The translations under genes were made by a program, and so were the position numbers. Shown here one piece after another: positions 9,021-17,360 of a stretch of 64,000 nt of DNA (its first letter is position 1; each line of letters begins with the position of its first letter). Below the pieces are notes generated by a model. The model made no database searches. It was not told the origin of the DNA and saw only the letters and a list, made by a program, of their open reading frames with translations. Source of the DNA: Hydrogeniiclostridium mannosilyticum (GTDB lineage Bacteria > Bacillota > Clostridia > Oscillospirales > Acutalibacteraceae); assembly GCF_003268275.1 (NCBI RefSeq), contig NZ_QLYR01000006.1, forward strand, positions 62,001 to 126,000. Direction: 5' to 3'.

Positions 9021-9269
9021 TTATTTCAGTAAAATCCGCGTCTGTCCGGGATTGAGGCTGAGCAGCTTTGCCTGGATGCGCGGATGCTTGAGCTGTTTGC
9101 GCACCATGTCGCGCAAAACCTGGCCGTTGTTGTAGCCGTGTATAACGACGAGCTCCGTTACACCTGCATCGATCCGGCTTAAAAGCTGTTCAAGCTGCCG
9201 TTTGGCATCGGGCGCCGTCAGGCCGTGCAGATTGACCTCCATGACATTGCCCCGCCGTTGTGTTACCAT
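9021..9269 (-). CDS. Small Smr-domain protein
   Basis: An 82-residue protein made of a single Smr domain: VNLHGLTAPDAKRQLEQLL, then VVIHGYNNGQVLRDMVRKQL and a C-terminal LNPGQTRILL strand. The LHG and HGxxxG motifs are the family hallmarks. Stand-alone Smr proteins are associated with nucleic-acid nicking or RNA cleavage, usually in translation quality control or recombination; which applies here is unknown. A second start at 9242 (MEVNLHGL) would remove nine residues outside the fold. It is upstream of and co-directional with the ABC pair. Confidence 0.82.
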   Translation of the reverse strand: MVTQRRGNVMEVNLHGLTAPDAKRQLEQLLSRIDAGVTELVVIHGYNNGQVLRDMVRKQLKHPRIQAKLLSLNPGQTRILLK

Positions 9270-9609
9270 AGTCCGATTCTCTTTTCTTTTATTCTCTGCC
9301 GGAGGGCGGAAAGGCGACGAACGCGCCGGGCCGCACCGGGAAGGGCTTTCCCGCAGGAAAGCCGCTGCGGATATATTTATAACTAGTATACTATAGAAAA
9401 TGCGCGAAATGAAGAAGAAACTATAAATAATTAATAATCATCTTTACCGCCTCTACTTTAATTTGTCAAATGCCCTTTTCTCACGCGGCGCGCCTCCCAT
9501 TTTCTATATACTATCATACCGGCTTGTCCTGCTCAAGACCGTTTGGTGAAACGGGCGCAGTTTTTCCCCTTACGCACGAATTTGCGGCAGGAAGCTTTTT
9601 CCCGCAGGC

Positions 9610-9638
9610 TGGACAAGCGTGCAATTTTATAGTATATT
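9610..9638 (+). promoter_or_regulatory. Sigma-A promoter for pyrBI
   Basis: TGGACA (9610-9615), a 17-base spacer and TATATT (9633-9638), about 80 bases before pyrB. The 450-base gap 9270-9719 otherwise holds a TATACT -10-like box on the minus strand (9385-9390, facing the Smr gene) and an 11-bp inverted copy of CATTTTCTATA (9392-9402 and 9498-9508). No PyrR-type attenuator was recognised in the leader. Confidence 0.65.
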
Positions 9639-9719
9639 ATATGGTTAGAGCAAGTGAAGCCATACAACAAGATCGATGTTTGAACGGCATTCGCCGAAAA
9701 GAAAGGCGTGATATAAGTT

Positions 9720-10658
9720 ATGGTTCATATGATTGACCCTCTTGACTTTTCCGTGGAGGAAGTCGGCGCCCTGCTGGATTTGGCCGGCCGGATTGAAGCA
9801 GAGCCCAAGGCTTACGCGCAGGCCTGCGCGGGCAAAAAGCTCGCCACCCTGTTTTATGAACCCAGCACCCGCACCCGCCTGAGCTTTGAGGCCGCCATGC
9901 TCAACATGGGCGGCAGCATTCTCGGCTTTTCCTCGGCAGATTCCAGCTCCGCCTCCAAAGGGGAAAGCGTGGCGGACACCATCCGCGTTATCTCCTGCTA
10001 TGCGGACATCTGCGCCATGCGCCACCCGAAGGAGGGCGCGCCCCTGCGCGCCGCGCACTACTCCCGCATCCCCGTCATCAACGCCGGCGACGGCGGCCAC
10101 CAGCATCCCACCCAAACGCTCGCGGACCTAATGACCATACGCAAGCGCAAGGGTACGCTCGACGGCTTGACCATTGGCCTGTGCGGCGACCTCAAGTTCG
10201 GCCGCACGGTGCATTCCCTCATCCGGGCGCTCTCGCGCTACGCCGGCATCCGCTTTGTGCTGATTTCGCCGGAGGAGCTCAAGGTACCGGAGTATGTCCT
10301 CAACGAGGCCGTCCGCCCGCGCGGCATCCCCTATGAGGAGACCACCTCCCTGGAGGAAGCCCTGCCCCGTCTCGACATTCTCTATATGACGCGCGTCCAG
10401 CGGGAGCGCTTTTTCAACGAGGAGGACTACGTCCGTTTAAAGGACAGCTATATCCTGACCGGGCATAAAATGCGTCTGGCGCAGCCGGGCATGGCGGTGC
10501 TGCATCCGCTTCCCCGGGTTAACGAGATTGCCCTGGACGTGGACAGCGACCCCCGCGCCGCTTATTTTGAGCAGGTGCAAAACGGCGTCTATGTGCGCAT
10601 GGCGCTGATTCTTACCCTGCTGAGGCTGGCAGAGAAAGGAGAGGCCTCCCATGCTTAA
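9720..10658 (+). CDS. pyrB: Aspartate carbamoyltransferase catalytic subunit
   Basis: A 312-residue enzyme that joins carbamoyl phosphate and aspartate to make N-carbamoyl-aspartate in pyrimidine synthesis. Signature [13 protein letters not shown] (carbamoyl-phosphate binding), HPTQ and HPLPR are all present, and the length is normal. It overlaps pyrI by 8 bases, consistent with stoichiometric synthesis of the catalytic and regulatory chains. The ribosome-binding site is weak (AAAGGCG); a second ATG three codons in is possible. The partner regulatory chain implies the allosteric dodecameric enzyme rather than a stand-alone trimer. Confidence 0.98.
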   Translation: MVHMIDPLDFSVEEVGALLDLAGRIEAEPKAYAQACAGKKLATLFYEPSTRTRLSFEAAMLNMGGSILGFSSADSSSASKGESVADTIRVISCYADICAMRHPKEGAPLRAAHYSRIPVINAGDGGHQHPTQTLADLMTIRKRKGTLDGLTIGLCGDLKFGRTVHSLIRALSRYAGIRFVLISPEELKVPEYVLNEAVRPRGIPYEETTSLEEALPRLDILYMTRVQRERFFNEEDYVRLKDSYILTGHKMRLAQPGMAVLHPLPRVNEIALDVDSDPRAAYFEQVQNGVYVRMALILTLLRLAEKGEASHA

Positions 10659-11079
10659 CATTGACAGCCTGCAAAACGGCATCGTTATTGACCACATCAA
10701 GGCCGGCACCAGTATGATGATCTACGACCTGCTCGACCTGGGCGAGCTGGATTGCTGCGTCGCCATTATTAAAAATGCCCGCAGTGAAAAGTTCGGCAAA
10801 AAGGACATTATTAAGATTGACGGCGATATCGATATCGACTTGGAAATTCTCGGGTTTATCGACAGCAGCATCACCGTCAACATCATCCGCCGCGGCGTCA
10901 TCGCCGAAAAGAAGGAGCTGGAGCTGCCCAAAAAGCTGAAAAACGTCATTCAGTGTAAGAACCCCCGCTGTATTACCAGCATCGAGGAGGAGGTAGACCA
11001 CATCTTCCTGCTGGGCGGCGATAAAAAATACCGCTGCGCCTACTGTGAGCAGGAGTTTCACCCCGGCCCCAGCCGCTGA
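10651..11079 (+). CDS. pyrI: Aspartate carbamoyltransferase regulatory subunit
   Basis: A 142-residue regulatory chain. The N-terminal nucleotide-binding domain ([17 protein letters not shown]) is followed by a zinc domain with Cys pairs CKNPRC and CAYC near residues 101-131, which hold the regulatory chain against the catalytic trimer. The start codon lies inside the last codons of pyrB. Known role: allosteric control by CTP/ATP. A hairpin follows about 50 bases downstream. Confidence 0.97.
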   Translation: MLNIDSLQNGIVIDHIKAGTSMMIYDLLDLGELDCCVAIIKNARSEKFGKKDIIKIDGDIDIDLEILGFIDSSITVNIIRRGVIAEKKELELPKKLKNVIQCKNPRCITSIEEEVDHIFLLGGDKKYRCAYCEQEFHPGPSR

Positions 11080-11125
11080 TTAAAGCGCTGAACCGCTTGG
11101 CGCAATTTTAATTTTCAGGGCGGCG

Positions 11126-11163
11126 GCCCGGCTTCTCCGGTGTGAAGCCGGGCTGTTATTTCT
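11126..11163 (+). terminator. Terminator after pyrBI
   Basis: CCCGGCTTC (11127-11135) pairs with GAAGCCGGG (11144-11152), followed by a T-rich tail. The rest of the 439-base gap to the next gene holds the LCP promoter at 11386 and nothing else I can identify. Confidence 0.65.
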
Positions 11164-11385
11164 GCCGGGAACCCGCAAACGCTCCCGGCGGCGCCAAGCC
11201 CAGCGGCGTATAAATCCGCTGCCGGAGGCCAAAAATAGCATCGAGCCCTATCCGCGCCGCACCGGGCATTACGCCCGCCTTACGTGCCTAAATTAAGTTT
11301 AGACGCGCCGGCACGGCATTTTGTTTGCAGCGGACGCCCGGCCGGGCGGTTACAAAAGTTTATTATTTTAATAACGGCCTAAATA

Positions 11386-11414
11386 TTGACTTATTCCGCG
11401 CCAGGCAATAAAAT
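11386..11414 (+). promoter_or_regulatory. Sigma-A promoter for the first LCP gene
   Basis: TTGACT (11386-11391), a 17-base spacer and TAAAAT (11409-11414), giving a leader of about 100 bases before the LCP start codon. Confidence 0.7.
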
Positions 11415-11518
11415 ATAAATACTTGAGCAGCCAGGCCAAGGCTCGGAATGCGTGAAGAATTTTGCGGTGAATATGCGGCAGCCGCTGACGGAATGTGAAA
11501 TAATATGGAGAGTGTATC

Positions 11519-12604
11519 ATGGCTAATAATCGAAAAAACAGCAGGCAAAGCCAACCGATTGACCGCTATAACTATGTAGACCGCGACATCTACAGCAGCT
11601 CCGGCGGGCGGCGGCCCACCGGCAACCGTTACCGCAGGAAAAAGAAAAGCGCCGGCAAGCGCGTGGCCGTGGTGCTGGTGTCGCTGGTGTTGGTACTCGC
11701 GGCGGCGGTGGGCGTATATGCCACGGTCATGCTCAACCGGGTCAACCGCACGCCGGGCATTGAAGAGGACCTGTCCAAATATACCGAGCAGCCCAGCGCG
11801 GCCCCAACCTGGGACGTCATCAATGACAACAAGGTCACCAACATTCTGCTGATTGGCACGGATAAGGGGGACGACGGCCTTTCCAGCCGCTCGGACACCA
11901 CCATGCTGGTCTCTATAGACAACCGCACAAAGTCCCTGCGCCTGGTCTCCTTTCTGCGGGATATGTACCTGGAGATTCCCACCCTTGAGGGCAAGCATAA
12001 ATTTAACGCCGCCTATGCCAATGGCGGCGCGGCCCTGACCATGCAGACCCTGGAGAACAACTTCCGTATTCAAATTGACAAATATGTGGAAATCGACTTT
12101 GAAAACTTTGAACAGGTTATTGACAAGATGGGCGGCATCGATATTGACATGAGCGCCAAGAGCGCCGCCTATGAAAACGAGGTCATGGGCAGCAATCTGC
12201 ACGAGGGCGTCAACCACCTGGACGGGCGGCTTGCCCTTTACTATGCGCGTATACGCGACATTGACAGCGACTTCGGCCGCACGGGCCGCCAGCGCCAGGT
12301 TATTCTCGCCATGCTGGAGCGCTTCAAGGGGCTGAACCCCATTGAGATGAACAATATTGCCTATGACTACCTGCCGCATGTCACCACCAATCTGAGCAAC
12401 TCCGAAATTTTGTACCTGATTTCCCTGATGGGCCAGATTCCGGATTATGAACAGCAGACCATGCACATCCCCAACGACAATACGTTTGAGGACCGCAGGA
12501 TTGACGGTGCCGGACAGGTTCTGTACATGGAGGACCTGACGGAAAACTGCACCTTACTGCGCAATTTCCTCTACCCGACGGAGAACAGCGCCTCCGGCCA
12601 ATAA
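11519..12604 (+). CDS. LytR-CpsA-Psr (LCP) cell-wall ligase, copy 1
   Basis: A 361-residue protein. Residues 1-45 are cytoplasmic and basic, one transmembrane helix spans about 47-70, and the extracytoplasmic LCP domain begins near NILLIGTDKG. Conserved LCP motifs are visible: SRSDTTMLVSID, LVSFLRDMYLEIP, MGGIDIDM, and the Arg-rich YYARIRDIDSDFGRTGRQRQVI. LCP enzymes transfer undecaprenyl-linked glycopolymers to peptidoglycan. Single-gene transcript with its own promoter and terminator. A second LCP gene lies at 43.5 kb. Confidence 0.93.
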   Translation: MANNRKNSRQSQPIDRYNYVDRDIYSSSGGRRPTGNRYRRKKKSAGKRVAVVLVSLVLVLAAAVGVYATVMLNRVNRTPGIEEDLSKYTEQPSAAPTWDVINDNKVTNILLIGTDKGDDGLSSRSDTTMLVSIDNRTKSLRLVSFLRDMYLEIPTLEGKHKFNAAYANGGAALTMQTLENNFRIQIDKYVEIDFENFEQVIDKMGGIDIDMSAKSAAYENEVMGSNLHEGVNHLDGRLALYYARIRDIDSDFGRTGRQRQVILAMLERFKGLNPIEMNNIAYDYLPHVTTNLSNSEILYLISLMGQIPDYEQQTMHIPNDNTFEDRRIDGAGQVLYMEDLTENCTLLRNFLYPTENSASGQ

Positions 12605-12624
12605 ACCGGCGGCAGATAAAAGAT

Positions 12625-12656
12625 AAAAGGGCATAGCCGAATGGCTGTGCCCTTTT
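12625..12656 (+). terminator. Intrinsic terminator after LCP copy 1
   Basis: AAAGGGCATAGCC pairs with GGCTGTGCCCTTT around a short loop and ends in TTTTG; the A-rich 5' arm makes it usable on both strands. Confidence 0.8.
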
Positions 12657-12705
12657 GTGGTACTCACCCGCCCGTCTTTCCTGCCGCCTTAAAAGGAGAA
12701 CGCCC

Positions 12706-13008
12706 ATGCAGCCAAAATATGAACCCTCCCCCACCCCCGTGCCCAATGAGGAGGCTCCCCGCGGCCCCCGTTGTTTTCGCTGCCTGCTCAGTGAAACGGA
12801 TCATACGCTCTATGAAACGGTGCGGGCTTACATTGACAGCCTTTCCCCCGAGCTGCGCGTCCCGGATGCGCTTTACCGTGAGCGGCTGGCGGCATGCACA
12901 TCCTGCAAAAATCTTATCAACGGCCTGTGCGGCCTATGCGGCTGCTTTGTCGAGGCCCGGGCGGCCAAAACCGGCAGCCGCTGTCCAGCAGCCGCGCCGC
13001 GTTGGTAA
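12706..13008 (+). CDS. Small Cys-rich protein, DUF6171-like
   Basis: A 100-residue protein starting at ATG 12706 behind AAAAGGAG. It carries a Cys pair near the N-terminus (CFRCLLSETD), a helical middle (YETVRAYIDSL), then a compact cysteine cluster CTSCKNLINGLCGLCGCFVE and a final Cys near the C-terminus. This spacing resembles family DUF6171, small clostridial proteins likely to bind zinc or Fe-S, of unknown function. The stop codon is immediately next to a truncated ribbon-helix-helix fragment on the other strand, so the 3' end lies at a rearranged boundary. Confidence 0.68.
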   Translation: MQPKYEPSPTPVPNEEAPRGPRCFRCLLSETDHTLYETVRAYIDSLSPELRVPDALYRERLAACTSCKNLINGLCGLCGCFVEARAAKTGSRCPAAAPRW

Positions 13009-13010
13009 CA

Positions 13011-13095
13011 CCTCATATCCCGCCGCCAGGCCCCGGATCTCCCCGACGGTTTCTTCATCCTGGGAAAGGCTGTATTTTTGCTTAACCGGCTTCAT
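13011..13095 (-). pseudogene. Truncated ribbon-helix-helix (CopG/Arc-like) gene fragment
   Basis: ATG at 13093-13095 is preceded by AAAGGAG at 10 bases. About 28 codons then read like the start of a small RHH protein (KPVKQKYSLSQDEETVGEIR), after which the family pattern stops. The frame runs on into the antisense of the DUF6171-like gene (to 12934) without family character. I read it as a broken gene whose 3' part was lost when the current junction formed. Confidence 0.45.
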
Positions 13096-13213
13096 AAAAA
13101 CGAGTCTCCTTTTTATGTTTTTAACAAATATCATTATATCATGCCGTCAATACATATTTTAACGGCATTTTTCCGCTATAATGATAGCATCATCATTTTA
13201 AGGAGGCTATCAC

Positions 13214-13390
13214 ATGAAGCCTGATTATGTAAAATTCACGCTGAGAATAGAATCGGAGCTATTTGAAAAATTCCGTTTCATTGCAGATGCTCATGCTCGT
13301 TCAGCAAATCGTGAGCTCGAGACCGCCATTAAACAGTATGTCTCAGAATATGAGAAGGAGAACGGCGAAATCGGCAAAAGTACAAAATGA
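13214..13390 (+). CDS. Small ribbon-helix-helix (Arc-type) DNA-binding protein
   Basis: A 58-residue protein: strand VKFTLRIESELFEKFRFIAD, then HARSANRELETAIKQYVSEY, a typical Arc/MetJ fold with the N-terminal beta strand and two helices, and a Lys-rich end. It starts at ATG 13214 behind a perfect AAGGAGG (13200-13206). A TATAAT box lies just upstream at about 13172. Such proteins are often antitoxins or repressors in mobile regions, but no toxin is adjacent. Its stop codon abuts a truncated HTH fragment, and a broken RHH gene lies upstream on the other strand. Confidence 0.75.
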   Translation: MKPDYVKFTLRIESELFEKFRFIADAHARSANRELETAIKQYVSEYEKENGEIGKSTK

Positions 13391-13394
13391 ACAC

Positions 13395-13535
13395 GCTACT
13401 ATTCAGCGTTTGCAACGCAACCTGCCCGGCAGCACGGCCATGCTGAACAGGCTCTGCCGCACTCTGGACTGCCGCCTGGAGAACATCGCCGCGTATGTTC
13501 CGGAGCGAACGGAATTCCTTCAATCCCCTAAGTAG
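13395..13535 (+). pseudogene. C-terminal half of a Cro/C1-type HTH regulator
   Basis: The frame from about 13395 reads ATIQRLQRNLPGSTAMLNRL, then CRTLDCRLENIAAYVPE. This is the recognisable second half of the small YozG-like HTH family, in which a 'TLDRLC..LDC...DI.EYVPE' motif is typical. The N-terminal helices are missing: the frame upstream is only the shadow of the RHH gene. No start codon or ribosome-binding site serves the fragment alone. Confidence 0.55.
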
Positions 13536-13572
13536 CCTAAATGGCCTGAATAGCCTGCACCCGACAGACAGA

Positions 13573-13627
13573 AACAAGTCGCCCCCACGCCCAGGCTGGG
13601 CATGGGGGCGGCTTGTTGATTCTTTTT
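13573..13627. terminator. Very strong bidirectional terminator
   Basis: A long near-perfect stem (cgcccccacgccca with tgggcatgggggcg, extended by aacaag/cttgtt) is followed by a T-run on the plus strand (13622-13627). It separates the HTH fragment from the convergent glycosidase-like gene. Confidence 0.8.
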
Positions 13628-13648
13628 TACCCGGCGCGCTGCGCGGGG

Positions 13649-15961
13649 TCAGGCTTTGGGCCCGGCGGCGGCAACGGACAAATTGAGCTTATCCAGCGTG
13701 CGTTTTACAGGAACATAGACAAAAACGCGATCGCCAATGGCGCGTACCTCCGCGCCCTCGCCGCAGCCCTCAAAGCGGGCCGTGCCCGCGGGGAACGGGC
13801 CGAAGCGCACCCGGTTCACAGCAAGGGGCTCATGCGCGCTCAGCAGGACCCGGTAGCCGTTTTCGGTGCGTTCATAGGCATAATCCACCTTCACCTGTGC
13901 ACGCTTGCCGTCCTTGAAGGTGACGACCGGGTAGGCCTTTGTCTCCACGGCAGTGAAGTCGTCCGGCAGGCGCGGCACCAGGCAGAGGCCGCTCTCCGGG
14001 CTCAGATCGTCCAGGCCCAGGATCATGCGGCCGATCTTACAGGTTTCCGCCTGCTGCACGGCGTTGCCCTGGTCGCAGTTGCGGAACCAGTAGCGGCGGC
14101 TCGGGTGTACGATGACCCCTTCCGGCACAATATAGTTGACATCGGTGTGGTGGTAGCTGTAGCATGCCGCCGCTTTCACGCTCTCGGTAAAGCGGCCGTA
14201 GTCGTCCAGCATAGCGAGCAGGTGGGCCAAATAGCCCTGTCCGTAGCCCATCTGGCGCCCGGACCAAGGGTGGAGATAATCGTCCGTCTGCGCCTTTAGC
14301 GTGCGCCGGGCAATCTCATACAGCTCGCCGCCCGCAAAAGCTGGGTCGTAGGTCTCCAGGTCGGAGAGCAAAAACAGCGGGCCGAAGCGCTTGTACTCGT
14401 GCGTCCAGCAATCATAGGTGTTGTCGGTAAAGATGCGCCCGTAGCGCTCGCTGTCCAGGGTAAAGACCTCCATAATACCGTCATACAGGCGGTCCCCGTA
14501 AGCCTTCCAGCGCCGCGCCTGTTCGTCAAGGCCGCACTCCGCCGCCATCTTCGCGTAGGCGCGCAGCGCGTAGCAGGCAATGATATTGGAGTATAAATCA
14601 TAGCCGCCGTAGGTCTGCGCGGAGGCCTCGCTGTCCGAATACAGCACCTTGTCAAAATTGGATTCCTCCGGGCAGTCCATCTGCCAGCAAAACCACTCCG
14701 CCGCGCCGGTGAGTTTATCCAGATGCGCGTGTACCCAGTCCCTGCCGGTGATGCCGCTGAAGAAGAGGCGGGCCATAAAAATCATAATCGAGGCATGCCC
14801 GTCGTTTTCCTTACCGGCTGTCAGCTGCTGCATCTCCTCGGGCAGTTCACGGTAATTGCCGATGCGCTTCCAGTTGGGCCTGGGAAACCGCCAGCTTGAA
14901 CAATCCAGGTAGCCGTGCAGGCAGCTGGCGGCGGCAAGAAGCTTTTCTGTCGCGCCGCAGAAGGCCAGCTCGGTGAGCACCCGGCCGATGTCCCGGGTCC
15001 AGATGTGGCTTGCGTAGGAGGAGGACCCCCTGCGGAAGGTCCCGAGGCCGATGTACAAGCCGAAATTCGCCGTCCCCGGCGTGGAGGTATGCGTCATGCC
15101 GTCGCTGTCCACCTTATGTTTAGCCATATCATCCATGTTGAGGTTGTACACATTGGTGTAAAGCTCCGCAATATTACTGCCCCTAAAGGTGACGGACGGG
15201 CAGACGGGCGCCTCCACGGCAACCGGCTCCACATGGCTGGGAATTTCGTCGAGGTATTGGTACAGCCGCCGGGAAAGACGGTCTAAACGGTCGGTATAGC
15301 TGCGGTTGAGGAAAATCTTCGGATCTACAATTTTCGTCCCGGCGGCGGGCACATGGCCCTCGCGGGCCAGCGTAACGCCGGAGATAAACACATCGTCGGC
15401 CTTGGCCTCCGCCGGCGCAAGAATAATCTTCATCAGCGGCTTTTTCTTCAAGGGAACGCACATCATGTAATGCAGGCCCTTGTCGCCGTCGCTTTCGTTG
15501 AGCAGCAGCGCTTCGTCCAGCAGCCGTTTAGCCGCCGGGTCCGAGGCAAAGGGCTCGTTATAGGGCGACTCAAAGGTGTTCAGATAAGTTTCATAGCTCT
15601 TTTTGGTGTGGTACAGGTCGTAATTCCACACATTCAGGCCAAAGACCAGCGGCACAATCTCCTGGGTCCAATCCTTGTAGATAAAAAGGGCCGATCCGAG
15701 CTGGTCGCCGATAAAAATCCGCTTATTATAGCAGCCGCGCACCTCATTTTGGCCCCACCACTCGCTGCACCAGCCGCTGCGGTTGACCATGCCGGCCAGA
15801 TACGCATATGTAAAGCCCTCGTTTTCACCGGGCTCCAGGGTTGCGCCCGGGTCAAACGGCAGGATGCGCGCGCCGTCATAGGCCAGGGAAAAAGGGATGC
15901 CGAAAGCCTCCTTCTCCACCGTCTGCCCGCCATGCGGAAGCAGTTCAAACAATGCTGTCAT
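13649..15961 (-). CDS. Six-hairpin (alpha/alpha)6 glycosidase-like protein
   Basis: A 770-residue protein without signal peptide, so probably cytoplasmic. The N-terminal third is beta-rich; from about residue 280 it looks like an (alpha/alpha)6 barrel with repeated aromatic/acidic helices (SSYASHIWTRDIGRVLTELA, DGHASIMIFMARLFF, YGGYDLYSNIIACYALRAY, GYGQGYLAHLLAMLDDYGRF) and a C-terminal beta domain. This pattern is shared by several glycoside hydrolase and phosphorylase families; I cannot name one. Start ATG 15961 has GAGAGGAG 8 bases upstream; an in-frame ATG at 16033 is less well placed. It probably acts on an intracellular oligosaccharide. Confidence 0.7.
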   Translation of the reverse strand: MTALFELLPHGGQTVEKEAFGIPFSLAYDGARILPFDPGATLEPGENEGFTYAYLAGMVNRSGWCSEWWGQNEVRGCYNKRIFIGDQLGSALFIYKDWTQEIVPLVFGLNVWNYDLYHTKKSYETYLNTFESPYNEPFASDPAAKRLLDEALLLNESDGDKGLHYMMCVPLKKKPLMKIILAPAEAKADDVFISGVTLAREGHVPAAGTKIVDPKIFLNRSYTDRLDRLSRRLYQYLDEIPSHVEPVAVEAPVCPSVTFRGSNIAELYTNVYNLNMDDMAKHKVDSDGMTHTSTPGTANFGLYIGLGTFRRGSSSYASHIWTRDIGRVLTELAFCGATEKLLAAASCLHGYLDCSSWRFPRPNWKRIGNYRELPEEMQQLTAGKENDGHASIMIFMARLFFSGITGRDWVHAHLDKLTGAAEWFCWQMDCPEESNFDKVLYSDSEASAQTYGGYDLYSNIIACYALRAYAKMAAECGLDEQARRWKAYGDRLYDGIMEVFTLDSERYGRIFTDNTYDCWTHEYKRFGPLFLLSDLETYDPAFAGGELYEIARRTLKAQTDDYLHPWSGRQMGYGQGYLAHLLAMLDDYGRFTESVKAAACYSYHHTDVNYIVPEGVIVHPSRRYWFRNCDQGNAVQQAETCKIGRMILGLDDLSPESGLCLVPRLPDDFTAVETKAYPVVTFKDGKRAQVKVDYAYERTENGYRVLLSAHEPLAVNRVRFGPFPAGTARFEGCGEGAEVRAIGDRVFVYVPVKRTLDKLNLSVAAAGPKA

Positions 15962-16210
15962 TTCAAAAGCTCCTCTCTCCGTCAAGCCTCCAGCGGCTTG
16001 ATTCTTTCCTTCATTATACGGGTTATTTTTCATTTTTCAAGAGCCAATTTTCAGCCGTTTTTGCCGCGCGGCGCTTTACAAGCCCCGCCGGACCCGGTAC
16101 AATTGAATAAACGGGATCTATGCCATAAAAAATGTTTTTCTTTCCGGCGGCGCGCGCAGGCCGGAAAGGTGTCCCGCCGCCCCCGGGCGGCAGAGAAAGG
16201 AGCTTACCCA

Positions 16211-16612
16211 TTGAATATACAAATACTGCCCCAACGGTTCTCGGTTTGCAGGCTTGCGCCGGACGCCGTGCTGCCTCAGGGGAATTTTTATTTTACGGCC
16301 CGCACAAACGACGAATGCTCGCTGGTACTTCCCACCGCGGACGTTCCCCCGTCTGTGACGGATCGGGAGGACGGCTGGCGCGCTTTCCGCGTAGCCGGCG
16401 TGCTCGACTTTTCCTTGGTAGGCGTGCTGGCAAAGCTTTCCGGCGTGCTTGCCGCAGCGCAGGTCAGCATCTTTGCCGTGTCCACCTATAATACCGATTA
16501 TCTTTTTGTACGGGAGCAGTGCCTCGCGGCGGCGCTGTCCGCTCTGCGGCAGGCGGGCTACCGCCTGGAGGAAGCCCCGACGGACCTGGGCGGCGGCAAG
16601 AGCAAAAAATAA
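16211..16612 (+). CDS. ACT-domain protein (CASTOR-like)
   Basis: A 133-residue protein with TTG start 16211, chosen for AAAGGAG 8 bases upstream. The N-terminal half (FSVCRLAPDAVLPQGNFYF) and the C-terminal ACT_7-like half (VGVLAKLSGVLAAAQVSIFA, then VSTYNTDYLFVREQCLAAAL) match the family of tandem ACT proteins that sense amino acids. It stands alone, divergent from the glycosidase-like gene. The frame stays open far upstream only because it mirrors the glycosidase gene. Ligand unknown. Confidence 0.75.
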   Translation: MNIQILPQRFSVCRLAPDAVLPQGNFYFTARTNDECSLVLPTADVPPSVTDREDGWRAFRVAGVLDFSLVGVLAKLSGVLAAAQVSIFAVSTYNTDYLFVREQCLAAALSALRQAGYRLEEAPTDLGGGKSKK

Positions 16613-16638
16613 AGCGGTACGGCCAGACGCCGTACCGC
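16603..16638 (-). terminator. Terminator of the rubrerythrin gene
   Basis: GCGGTACGGC (16614-16623) pairs perfectly with GCCGTACCGC (16629-16638). On the minus strand the hairpin is followed by TTTATTTTTTG, which overlaps the end of the ACT gene; on the plus strand it has no good T-run. Confidence 0.7.
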
Positions 16639-16683
16639 CAAAATATTCAGATGTGATTGCTGCCGGAAAAATGAGCAAAAGGC

Positions 16684-17223
16684 TCAATAATTTTCACAGC
16701 GGCGCTCAAAGTATGCCTGCGGGTGCTTGCACGCGGGGCAGAGCGCCGGCGCGTTTTTGCCAATGTGGATATAGCCGCAGTTACGGCAAACCCAAACGGT
16801 TTCCTCGCCGCACTTAAAGACGACATCCTCCTTCAGGTTCTGCAGCAGCTTGCGGTAGCGCTCCTCATGGGATTTCTCAATGCCGGCCACCAAACGCATG
16901 GTGGTGGCAATGTCGTGGAAGCCCTCCTCGTCGGCAACATCGGCAAACTCCTTGTACATTTCGGTCCACTCATAGTTTTCGCCGTTTGCCGCGTCCAGCA
17001 GGTTTGCCTCTGTTGCCGGAACCCCGCCGTCATGCAGCAGCTTAAACCACAGCTTGGCGTGCTCCTTCTCATTATTAGCCGTCTCCTCAAAGATGGCCGC
17101 GATTTGCTCATAGCCATCCTTCTTGGCGCGGGATGCATAATATGTGTACTTCGTACGTGCCTGAGACTCCCCTGCAAACGCAGCCAGCAGGTTTGCTTCT
17201 GTTTTACTACCCTTGAGTTCCAT
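16684..17223 (-). CDS. rbr: Rubrerythrin
   Basis: A 179-residue peroxide-reducing di-iron protein. The ferritin-like domain carries the ligand helices [43 protein letters not shown] and [13 protein letters not shown]. The C-terminal rubredoxin domain carries [13 protein letters not shown] and [13 protein letters not shown]. All expected Glu/His and four Cys ligands appear present. Known role: NAD(P)H-linked reduction of hydrogen peroxide in anaerobes. It has its own promoter (17296-17324) and terminator, so it is monocistronic. Confidence 0.97.
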   Translation of the reverse strand: MELKGSKTEANLLAAFAGESQARTKYTYYASRAKKDGYEQIAAIFEETANNEKEHAKLWFKLLHDGGVPATEANLLDAANGENYEWTEMYKEFADVADEEGFHDIATTMRLVAGIEKSHEERYRKLLQNLKEDVVFKCGEETVWVCRNCGYIHIGKNAPALCPACKHPQAYFERRCENY

Positions 17224-17295
17224 TGCGACATCCTCCTAATCATACTGATTTTTTTGCCTGGATTCCTCTTTTCAGGATTTCCAGTTGCTTCCTTT

Positions 17296-17324
17296 ATTAT
17301 ACAGGCGGGCGCTGGAAAAAACAA
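17296..17324 (-). promoter_or_regulatory. Sigma-A promoter for rubrerythrin
   Basis: On the minus strand: TTGTTT (17319-17324), a 17-base spacer and TATAAT (17296-17301), about 70 bases before the rubrerythrin start codon. Confidence 0.7.
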
Positions 17325-17360
17325 GGGAATCTGCTATGAAAATAAAAATAATTCCTATTT

